Assembly: GCA_949358305.1 (NCBI GenBank)
Contig: OX442320.1
Span: forward strand, 5,658,259-5,722,258
From: Strigamia acuminata
Taxonomy: Eukaryota > Arthropoda > Chilopoda > Geophilomorpha > Linotaeniidae
Length of the DNA stretch: 64,000 bases
Direction of reading: 5' to 3'
Below are positions 11,252 through 20,044 of this stretch, piece by piece; positions within the stretch are counted from its first letter, which is position 1; each line of letters begins with the position of its first letter. Position numbers and translations under genes: made by a program. Under the pieces are notes generated by a model. It was not told the origin of the DNA. It made no database searches and saw only the letters and a program-made list of their open reading frames with translations.

Positions 11252-11342
11252 TCCGTCGAGCCGGATTTGAACCAGCGACCTATGGATTACTTTGAATGTT
11301 TCACTCTACAGTCCACCGCTCTACCAACTGAGCTATCGACGG
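11252..11342 (-). tRNA. tRNA-Tyr (GUA) with an 18-nt intron
   Basis: 91 nt on the - strand. Acceptor arms CCGTCGA and TCGACGG pair perfectly. The B box reads GGTTCAAATCC. The anticodon loop is CTGTAGA, interrupted after the G following the anticodon by an 18-nt intron, the usual place for eukaryotic tRNA-Tyr introns. A T-run follows the 3' end on the transcribed strand (a pol III terminator). It is divergent from the second copy at 11439-11529. Confidence 0.95.
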
Positions 11343-11438
11343 CGATGAGAAATGTTCGTGTTTCTTTGCATTTCATTATGTCTTTGTTTTATCCTCTACT
11401 TAATTAATTATTTCTGTCTAGATTAAACGTAAGCGTAA

Positions 11439-11529
11439 CCGTCGATAGCTCAGTTGGTAGAGCGGTGGACTGTAGAGTGGGAAATGCAAAGATATCCATA
11501 GGTCGCTGGTTCAAATCCGGCTCGACGGA
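11439..11529 (+). tRNA. tRNA-Tyr (GUA) with an 18-nt intron
   Basis: 91 nt, with the same mature sequence as the copy at 11252-11342. The intron is 11476-11493 and differs from the intron of the other copy at several positions, while the exons are identical. The anticodon GTA is at 11472-11474. The transcript runs into a T9 stretch directly downstream, a pol III terminator. Confidence 0.95.
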
Positions 11530-11669
11530 GACAATTTTTTTTTTGTATTTTTATTGAGGAAATAAAGTGAAATTCTAAATTTCTTAATAGCAAATATTCA
11601 TCCCGGATTTGTGTTTTATAATTTTTTTTGTAAATTAGCATACACAAACAAACGATTCATATATTATTG

Positions 11670-11675
11670 TTTATT
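11670..11675 (-). terminator. Polyadenylation signal of VPS29
   Basis: AATAAA on the - strand, 109 bp past the VPS29 stop at 11784. Confidence 0.5.
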
Positions 11676-11783
11676 ACGTCATTTCAAATCGAAACTAATT
11701 TGAGCTGTCATGATTTTTACTGAGTCAAGTTCAATTTCCAAATAAAATATATTCAACACAAAAAAAAATAACTTTTTTTTTCT

Positions 11784-12695
11784 TCAATTTTTCTTGTACT
11801 CGATTCTTTCAACTTTCACTTCATCATTCATTATCTGATAAACGTAAATGACAACCGTAGTAGACTGGATATCCATTAGTACAAAAGAAGGAATGACAGA
11901 ACTGCAAAGAAAAATAAAAATTTTAAAAAAAATCAACGAAAAATGATCAAAATCAACAAAAAATCAACGAAAAATCATCAAAATCAACAAAAAAATCATC
12001 AAAATCAACAAAAAATCAACAAAATCAACAAAAAATCAACGAAAAATCATCAAAATCAACAAGAAATCAACGAAAAATCATCAAAATCAACAAGAAATCG
12101 ACAAAATCACCTGTCTAAAGGACTATACGCCCCTGTGGCCGACCCGGGATTAATATAAAACTTATTCTCCCGTTCGTACGCCTCGAATTTATGCGTGTGT
12201 CCAGATATAAGAATATCCACATCCAACTGGCGCTGAACTAACGCTAAACTCGCAGGATCGCCCCACGGAACGATTTGGTGACCGTGGCACAGCCCGATCC
12301 GAAACTGACCGACAGTTACGACTTTTTGTTCGGGATAATTCATGTTCTAACATAAAAAACACAAAAAAATTAATTTAATTTAAAAAATTCAAATTTTTTC
12401 TTCACAATTCGTGTTTTTACCTCGTCAAAGTCGCCTCGAACGACATGCACGTCGCTGGCCAATGTTTTTAAGTAATCTAACGACTCTTTTGTGCATAAAT
12501 TGCCCGTGCATAATATATGTTGGATTCTGCCAGGAACCAGCAATTTCTTGAACTTGGCCGGCACTCCATTGCACCGATGAGGAATGTGAAGATCGCCCAA
12601 CACCAGAACTAGCTGAAAATAACAAAATAGATTGAAATTTTGCGTCAAAATTGCGATTAAATTGCGTTTTTTTTTATTAAAAAAAAAAATACCAT
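11784..12695 (-). CDS. Vps29: VPS29, retromer subunit with a phosphoesterase fold
   Basis: Core subunit of the endosomal retromer/commander cargo-sorting complexes. Exons are 12695-12693, 12612-12421, 12346-12111 and 11901-11784, giving 182 aa, the same length as the human protein. The first coding exon is just the ATG, with a GT donor immediately after it; the next exon continues [16 protein letters not shown], reproducing the known N-terminus. Metallophosphoesterase-like signatures follow in order: [32 protein letters not shown] and [11 protein letters not shown]. The C-terminus ends [11 protein letters not shown]. Intron 3 carries an A-tract array. It is head to head with RAD9 (375 bp between start codons). 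Confidence 0.97.
11925..12108. repeat. A-tract array in VPS29 intron 3
   Basis: Built from 9-11 bp words (aaaatcaac, aaaaatcat) combined into longer periods; the marker catcaaaatcaac recurs 31 bp apart near 12048 and 12079. It is like the array in deltex intron 3 in its base word but is a separate locus. Confidence 0.85.
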
Positions 12696-13070
12696 GATAG
12701 ACCGCAGGAAAACCTCCCACCAAAGATTAATATCGGGAATAAATCCGTGTTAGTTGATAATCACGACGAAGATTTTATTATTTCGAGATTGACTAGATTT
12801 CTGGAGGTTAAGGAAGCGATGTCAAGAAGAAAATACAGAATAAATGCGGGTAAATAACTAAATTACTGAGGCACTATACCTGCAATTTCTATTACTTACC
12901 ACCATAACTAAGCACGTGATTTGGTTTGAAATGTAACAAAGCTCGCTATTGGTCATTTTGAAAACGGAATTTTGATACGCCGATTCTGATTGGTTGGTTT
13001 TTCGCAATCGTTTTGATGGGTATTTTGAGATAATCGGTTTTGTTGTATGGAAAATAAATATTCGATTAAA
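12696..13070. promoter_or_regulatory. Shared VPS29/RAD9 intergenic region (putative bidirectional promoter)
   Basis: 375 bp between divergent start codons. It contains CCACCATAACTAAGCACGTG with an E-box-like CACGTG near 12914. No TATA box is evident. The regulatory role is inferred from geometry. Confidence 0.4.
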
Positions 13071-15019
13071 ATGAAATACGTGATTGCTGGTGGTGTAAAT
13101 CTAAAGGGTAAGAAACTTTCGGACGTTTATTTGTTGGTTTTAATTAAAATTGATTTTTTTTTTAGTGCTCGGACGAATAATCCACTGTTTGGGGCGAATA
13201 GGCGACGAGTTGTACATAGAATCAATGGAAAATGGAGTAAAAAAGAAACAAGAACGAGAAAACTTTAATAAAATATTTAATTTTATTCACATTTTTTTAT
13301 TATTTAGATGGCATTTCGGACAGTAAACACGTCCCGCTCCGCGTACGCCTGTTTCACGCTCTCAAAACACTTATTCGAGACGTTTAATTCGACACCAGAC
13401 GAAGATTCGATTAAATGCAAAATTAACATAAAAGTTCGAAAAAAAATACAAAGGAAATACAAAATAAATCATTCTGAATATTCCACTCGTCGTAGGCCGT
13501 GTTACCAATATTTAAAAACATAACTTGGCTCGAGAAAATGGTGGAAAAATGTAAAATCCATCTGGATTTAAATTCCGACAGATTTATTTTCCAATTGCAC
13601 TGCAAACACGGTATACGAAAACTGCAGAAATAATTCGATTATTAATATTTATTTGTATTAATAATGATTTTTATTTTAGGTATCATAAAAACGTACAATT
13701 TATACTTCATCGAATGCGAAATACTCAAAGCCAGTTTCAATAAAACGAATAATTGTAATTGCATCGTCGGAGAAACCAAGTAAAAATTCCATTTTTCAAG
13801 GCATTAAAATTTAGTTTGATTTTTTTTTTATAGGTTATTTGCTGATGCGGTGCAAAATTTCCAGGGAAATCAAGACGAAATCATGCTAGCCGTTACAAAT
13901 GATAAAGTAACATTGAGAAATTACATAGACGATGAACCCGGTAAAATAATCGTCGAATTTTGCTTAAAAAAATTAAAATTTCAAATTTTTTCAATTTTTT
14001 TTTCAATTGATTCCAATTTTTTTCATTTTTTTCAATTTTTTCCAATTTTTGTCATTTTTTTGTCATTTTTTTTCAATTTTTTCCAATTTTTTCCAATTTT
14101 TTCCAATTTTTTTTCAATTTTTTCCTTTTTTTTTCATTTTTTCCTTTTTTTTTCATTTTTTCCAATTTTTTCCAATTTTTTTCAGACCCCACCAAAGTGG
14201 TCCACACCGAGATGGTTCTAGAACCCGAAGAATTCAGCACGTACAACATTTCCCAGGAAGCCGAAGTGACGTTTTGTCTTAAAGAATTGAGGGTAAAATT
14301 GAAGAAAAAAAGCGACAAAACGCACGAATTTACATCATTTTAGTCCTTTTCTAGGCCGTTTTATCATTCACGGAACCGAGCAATTACGATCTATCAATTT
14401 TCTTCGAAAATGCCGGAAAGTAATAAAAATAATAACAATAAACAAAAATAAATTTCTACTTTAAAACCATTTTCTCTTTCTCGCAGACCCATTGTATTTT
14501 CCTTCACGGAAGGTCCTTCCTCGTTCGAAGCCGATTTCGTCCTAGCGACAATATCGGAACAGGAACAACTTCCGCCCGTCACAAACCTAACCCCAGAACC
14601 AACGAAAACAAAACGAAAAACGAAAACCAGAAAATACCCGAAGAAAACGTAAAAATAAAACAAAAAAACAAATTAAAAACCACAAATTAAAACGTGATAA
14701 ATTCACAGGGGAACGACAAATTCGTCCAAAACAAGCGCATCGATCAACTCATTCAACACGAGCGATATATTATCAAAGCCCGGCACGTCCAGAGATAATT
14801 CCCGCGTGCTGTTGGGAACACTCGCCGAAAGGTCCCCCGAATCGTCGCCCCAAACACCCCCCAATAAAAAAGTAAAAGAATTTCATCTATAAATAAAAAT
14901 CCTATTAATAGATCGTTAAATTCCAGGTGAAATCGGTATTTATGACGCTCCTTAAGACGCCTCGTGCGCAAACTCACCATTCCGAAGTGTTGGCGTCCGA
15001 TTCGGACGAAGACGGATGA
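13071..15019 (+). CDS. Rad9: RAD9 checkpoint clamp subunit (9-1-1 complex)
   Basis: PCNA-like subunit of the RAD9-HUS1-RAD1 clamp, loaded at damaged DNA to activate ATR signalling. Exons are 13071-13107, 13166-13236, 13308-13433, 13496-13610, 13680-13779, 13834-13940, 14186-14292, 14355-14419, 14487-14648, 14709-14871 and 14927-15019, giving 381 aa. Supporting motifs: MKYVIAGG start, LGRIGDELYIE, MAFRTVNTSRSAYACF, then FCLKELRAVLSFTEPSNYDL and FEADFVLATISEQ closing the second clamp domain. After about residue 270 the tail is disordered, basic then Ser/Thr-Pro rich (SPESSPQTPP), and ends acidic (SDSDEDG), like the phosphorylated RAD9 tail. An in-frame ATG 24 bp upstream (13047) is an alternative start; 13071 fits the family better. 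Confidence 0.93.
13975..14185. repeat. 10-bp T-tract array in RAD9 intron 6
   Basis: Repeats of ccaattttttccaatttttt and close variants, so a T6 run recurs about every 10 bp across the intron up to the acceptor at 14185. Confidence 0.85.
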
Positions 15020-15735
15020 AATTCAACATCATTTCTCGCATTATAACGTTATTTAATGTCCGTTTTTTGTTTATTTTACATTTCAAGTTGAAAATAATAC
15101 AGAAATTTCGATGTTTCCAAACAAATAACGATATTACATTGAAATTAAATGGAAAAAAGTGAATCTAACTGATCGTGGAACGCAATTTGGTCCTTTATCG
15201 CTCGAAAATCGCAGTTTTGTCGTTCGCAGTTCTAAAAGTCTTCAAAAAATGTCGTGGAAAATGGTTTTTTGTATTTTTTTTTTTAGTTATTTATTTACAA
15301 CGTTCTTTTTTATTTTCAAGTAATTTTTTGTTGTTTTATTATACAGTTTGCAGGGCACATTGTTTTTGTTTGAGCACTTGAGACACCGGACTCAATGACC
15401 CCAAAATGATTCAAAAATACATTCAACTTTTTGTTTTATACCTTTCGTTTTTCCGAGTATTGAAAAAGTCGTCGCGACGTGGCGTGGTTTTTTTTAAAGA
15501 AGAATTTTTTTTCGCTAATTTCCTGGATGCTAATTTGCACAACTACGCCGATTTTTTGAATGGAAATTGTTGACGAATTGAGGCTAAAACAACGCTACCA
15601 ATAACCGCCCAAATATCTCGACTACACAAATTTCTCGCGTGACCGAACATTAAAAACTATTCGAAACTGTCAAATCACGTCGCTACGTTCGTTCCTTAGA
15701 ATTCAATCGTGGTACAAAATTCGCTGCAAATCGGG
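15020..15735. other. Convergent intergenic space between RAD9 and PPTC7
   Basis: It holds the 3' UTRs of two convergent genes. No ORF or RNA gene is supportable. The nearest - strand AATAAA for PPTC7 is at 15294-15289; no good AATAAA was seen for RAD9. Confidence 0.4.
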
Positions 15736-17965
15736 TCACATGGCTACTGATGCTAAAAGAACCGTTATATCATCCGGTTTTCCACCTAGAAAACGAGATT
15801 TGAATTAACATCATTTTAAAGAGATTTTTGTTTTTTTGTTGCAATTTTGATACATTTTTGTGTTTTTGTTGCATTTTGATGGATTTTTGTGTGTTTGGTT
15901 GCATTTTGATAAATTTTTGTTGTATTTTTGTGTTTTTGTTGCATTTTGATGGATTTTTGTGTGTTTTTGTTGCATTTTGATCAATTTTTGTTGTATTTTT
16001 GTGTTTTTGTTGCATTTTGATGGATTTTTTTGTGCTTTTGTTGCATTTTGATGAATTTTTGTGTGTTTTTGTTGCATTTTGATGGATTTTTGTGTGTTTT
16101 GTTGCATTTTGATCAAGTTTTGTTGTATTTTTGTGTTTTTGTTGCATTTTGATGGATTTTTGTGTGTTTTGTTGCATTTTGATCAATTTTTGTTGTATTT
16201 TTGTGTTTTTGTTGCATTTTGATGGATTTTTTTGTGCTTTTGTTGCATTTTGATGAATTTTTGTGTGTTTTTGTTGCATTTTGATGGATTTTTGTGTGTT
16301 TTGTTGCATTTTGATCAAGTTTTGTTGTATTTTTGTGTTTTTGTTGCATTTTGATGGATTTTTTCGCGATTTTGTTGCATTTTGATGGATTTTTGTGTGT
16401 TTTTGTTACATTTTTGCACTTAAGTTGAATTTTTTCGTGTTATTTTTTATTATACCTAGAGCATCGATCCCGTTTTCCATTGCTCGCACTGCAAATGGCG
16501 ATAAATAATCTTCGTCAAAAGCCAACCTCCGTGCTTGCAATGCGAGTGAATTCGCCGTTCGCTGCATACTTTCAACATCATAATTCTACCACCGAAAAAA
16601 AAAAAAAAAAAAAAATTACCAAATTAATCCAATCCCACCAAACTTTCCAACCAAAAAATCCAAACAAAACCTGTAATTTAGATACTTCAGACACAATCAT
16701 ACTATCGGGCATATTATCGAACAACCCATCGGTGCCGACCAAAATAATATCGCCATCTTTAACAGTAAACTGCGACGTATCCGCAGTTTCCGGCCTAAAA
16801 AAAAAAACCAAACAAAACTCAACAAAACCAACCAACAACCCCAAAACACAAAAATTACCCATCACTCAAAACGAGCCCACTCTGTCCTGGCGGCGCCAAA
16901 GACAACTGGAATGGAGTATTAAAATAATGTTGCTGCTCTTCCGATCTGTGAACAATTCGACCCTGTCGCACCACCAGGAAACCCGAATCCCCGATATTTG
17001 CCGTGTAAATACTACAATCTGCTCGGTTCAACACTACCACGCACGCGGTACTACTTCCTGCAACAAAACAAAACAAAATTAATCAAGAAAACACAAAAAA
17101 AAATCAAAATCAATGTTTAATTAATACCTATAATTTGTTCCTTGTTTTCTATCAACTCGTAGTAACTTCTAGCAATGATACTACTGGGTAAACACGGATT
17201 AAACTGTCCACTGCACACCAATCGCTCGCACGTATGCATTAAGTTAGTCGAGAAGAACGACGGGTCAATGCCATACGTTCGCCACCCGCCCACTCCATCT
17301 GCCACACCTGAAGAAGAAGAAGAAAAAAAAGATTTGTTTTAAAACAGTTTTTGTTTGTTCTGCCTTTCTAAAAACAATATTATCAAAGGTCACGTGGAGA
17401 AATGCCAAAACAAAACCAGACTTTCTCCTTTTAGATACTACACACGTGCCAATCACGTTGATTCCATTCAAACCAAAAGAAAAATCGATTTTAAACCCAA
17501 AAAAACAACCAAAGTGTCTATAAACACGTAAATATCAAAAGTAACGTATAAATAGACACATAATCGGTTAGTTTTTCAATGGTTTATGTTTATGTCGACT
17601 TTGGCCACGTGCCAATCACGATTTCTATTGGTTGGAAAAAAAATTAAATAAACGAAAGTAGAGTAAATAAATTTGGAAAAAATCGATCTTTTGTTGATTG
17701 TTTTGGTAGTTTTGGTGATCGGCGCACGGTGTCGCTCTCGCGGCTCACCTAGGACGTCGGCAGATTTGTGTTTGGCTATAAAACAGGCATCGTCGCCGAA
17801 TTGTCCTTTTCTGACGAGTGAATTGACGGTAAAGTCTTTGGGGAATCCCGACCACGCGGTCACGAGTTGCGGTTCGTTTTTCCTCGCGCTCACGTCTGTC
17901 GTGTGGCTCAGTCCGCTCACTAGAGCTCGCGTTAACAGTCTACCATAAACTAAAACTGACTGCAT
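15736..17965 (-). CDS. PPTC7: PPTC7-like PP2C-family protein phosphatase (mitochondrial)
   Basis: Metal-dependent Ser/Thr phosphatase of the PPTC7/Ptc7 branch, which in other animals acts in mitochondria (coenzyme Q metabolism and mitophagy control). Exons are 17965-17749, 17307-17128, 17057-16859, 16794-16671, 16585-16456 and 15785-15736, giving 299 aa. PP2C motifs in order: [55 protein letters not shown], and the short last exon [16 protein letters not shown]; metal-binding aspartates are present. The N-terminal about 35 residues are basic/hydroxylated and free of acidic residues at first, consistent with a mitochondrial presequence. The first ATG in frame is at 17965. Intron 5 is a 670-bp minisatellite. 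Confidence 0.94.
15825..16440. repeat. 31-bp T-tract minisatellite with higher-order duplication, PPTC7 intron 5
   Basis: The unit core gttgcattttgatggatttt is followed by tgtgtgttttt, so T4, T5 and T5 runs start 10 bp apart. Variant units (gatcaagttttgttgtattt, tttttttgtgcttttg) recur in the same order about 202 bp apart (near 16021 and 16223), showing a block duplication on top of the basic unit. Confidence 0.93.
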
Positions 17966-18225
17966 CACAGTGGACACGATCGCGGTGCACTGGCGGTCAT
18001 CCGGGCAATTCGAACGAGTTTGAACGGTTCAAATGGGAATCGTCTAGAACTCATGTATCATCTGCAGACGCCATGCCACTTACGAATATCAACTCATCTT
18101 ACGTAATTCGTCACCAGGGCGCTCGCTAGTGGAGTCTGGTGACGGAATTTGGAAGTTTTAATTAATGGGATCTATCACTTTGGATAAAAAGAATTGATTT
18201 TGTCGAAATTGCGTAACAAATTTCC
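17966..18225. other. Spacer between Derlin-2 3' end and PPTC7 start
   Basis: It contains the PPTC7 promoter and 5' UTR by position. Nothing else is recognised. Confidence 0.35.
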
Positions 18226-18231
18226 TTTATT
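18226..18231 (-). terminator. Polyadenylation signal of Derlin-2
   Basis: AATAAA on the - strand, 118 bp past the Derlin-2 stop at 18349. Confidence 0.6.
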
Positions 18232-18348
18232 ATATCTAATTCCATCGAAAGAATAACATTTTACATCGTTAATTTTCACAAAACATGTTAAATAGGTTTG
18301 AAAATGTGTCGAACACCCTTTTAAAGGCAATTTTGTTTTTTTCTATCT

Positions 18349-18464
18349 TCAATTATTCTGTGGCCCTGGTTCGTGTCGTTCACCCCAGTTAAAACCCCCT
18401 GGTCGATCTTCGGGCAGCGGATTGTAGTTTGGATCGTTCGGATGCGGCTCCAAAAGTGTTTTTC

Positions 18465-18495
<31 letters not shown>

Positions 18496-19653
18496 AAAAT
18501 TAAAAAACTAAAAACAAATTTTTTTTTTTGTTTACATAATTCTAGGAGTTTGCAAAATTCTGAAACCGCCATTTTGGTTTGGAAAAACATCCTCCAGAAA
18601 ATAATAAACATGTCCCACGAGAATACCTAAAAGAAATAACAAAAATGTGAATCAAAACGGTCAGAAAACTTGAAATATTTCGACATTTTTACCTATAAAA
18701 TCTACCACGACTGAATTTCCCAATAGAAAAGAAAAGCCCAACAACACCCACGGTAAGAGCGGTGCCTGGAAATTGAGAAGTCCAAAGAAATTCATACGAA
18801 CGAATGGATTTCTTCGACTCCAAATGTAAACGAGCATTATCGTGAAAGCTTGGCTTAGAAATGGTAAGTTTACGAATAATGCGATAATCTGAGGGTCTGT
18901 CAAGACTAAATATCAAACTACGCGTCGATAGCCGAGCTATTATCACAATACGTGTTATCAAAATTCAACATAGATGCACGTCACTCTGGAACGATCTTCC
19001 CATCGACCTCCGCACTACGGTCTTTGACTGTGCTGCCTCGAAGTGTCGTTTCCACTGCCGTCACCTTCATAAGCGTATAGGCAAACACCTATTATACCAA
19101 CAACTCTTTCATAATTACCTGTATCTTACTCCACTGGAGTGTTTCTTAAATAAATAAACATATTTCTTGATTTCAAAGGATACGATCATAATAGCACCGC
19201 CAAATAAAAACATGTAAAAGAAATCAGCCGTTTTGCCACGAAATGACGCTTCTTCTAGCATCCGGCAATAACGATACGTAAAAATCATGTTAAATAAAAA
19301 GTTGAAGCCTATCGTACCAAAAAATAGGAATGTGGTCACCAACCTCCATAACTAAAATTATAAAAAAAAAAAATTAAAAAAATTATTTTTATTTTTTTAT
19401 TTTATTTACTTGAAAGTGTTGAAATATTAGAATTGGGTTGAAATAAAGTTGAAATGGAGATATAATTTCAAGTTGCTGATATAAAAAAAATAGAAATAAA
19501 TAAAAAATGATTTATTATTGAGAAATTAATATGTTTGGTGAATTTCTTTTATTTATTTACCACCGCAACAGTTGTGAGTACACATGCAGTCGTGTATGCT
19601 CGAGTGATGGGTGGGATGGCCATATACTCTTGCTGTAGATTCTGGTACGCCAT
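18349..19653 (-). CDS. Der-2: Derlin-2, ER-associated degradation rhomboid pseudoprotease
   Basis: Multi-pass ER membrane protein of the retrotranslocation machinery. Exons are 19653-19561, 19475-19410, 19351-19184, 18888-18693, 18626-18536 and 18463-18349, giving 242 aa (human Derlin-2 is 239). Motifs: [20 protein letters not shown] start; the WR motif as [36 protein letters not shown]-like [37 protein letters not shown]; and a C-tail [17 protein letters not shown] with the SHP-box-like FNWG that binds p97/VCP. Catalytic rhomboid residues are absent, as in all Derlins. The exon 4 acceptor was placed at 18888 because only that AG preserves the conserved segment [13 protein letters not shown]. 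Intron 3 contains a LINE fragment. Confidence 0.95.
18910..19165 (+). mobile_element. 5'-truncated non-LTR retrotransposon 3' end in Derlin-2 intron 3
   Basis: On the + strand (antisense to Derlin-2) an open frame of about 70 codons ends at the stop 19155-19157 and carries [20 protein letters not shown] and KCRFHCRHL. The LWNDLP-x-x-LR block is the familiar C-terminal end of LINE reverse-transcriptase ORFs. A short AT-rich tail (aaataaataaaca) follows the stop, as expected of a 3' end inserted by target-primed reverse transcription. Everything upstream of the C-terminus is missing. Confidence 0.7.
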
Positions 19654-20044
19654 GGTTTCACCAAAGTCAATAATAATAATTCTGGACGTCGATCAATAAG
19701 TTATTTCACGTGTCAAATTCATTAGATACATCGACGTGTCTTTGAGGTAAAACCTGAAAGAGTCGTAACGACTAAATGCAACCGGAAATAAGCAAATCAA
19801 CAGGAAATCCTAAACAAAGTTATAGAATCGACTGGTGACAAAAACACAAATTATAAATTTTTTTTTTTTTTAATTTCTGTTATTTTTATTAATTTTAAAC
19901 ATTTTAGACGATGCTAATTTCATTCGTTAAAATATTGACGAATTTTAGCCGATTTCTTTAAAAATTTCTGAATAAATAGCGCCATCTTACGATTTATTGT
20001 GGAATGAACCACGCGGTTTACGAGTCGTCCTGGACAATTTGAAG
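19654..20044. promoter_or_regulatory. Shared Derlin-2/DHX37 intergenic region (putative bidirectional promoter)
   Basis: 391 bp between divergent ATGs. It could also contain a small upstream exon of DHX37, because the usual basic N-terminus of that protein is not found in the first recognised exon. Confidence 0.4.

Noticed and set aside
15770-16349. Lys/Asn/Gln-rich ORFs of up to 182 codons on the - strand
   Set aside because: They are repeat-encoded (31-bp array) and lie wholly inside PPTC7 intron 5.
17965-17977. Extending PPTC7 four codons upstream
   Set aside because: The extension would begin at GTG; the first true ATG is at 17965.
18889-18910. Upstream acceptor for Derlin-2 exon 4 (after ATATTTAG)
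   Set aside because: It adds five residues not found in the family and breaks phase; the acceptor at 18889-18890 restores the conserved segment.
19997-20044. Starting DHX37 at 19997
   Set aside because: That codon is TTG; the first in-frame ATG is 20045.
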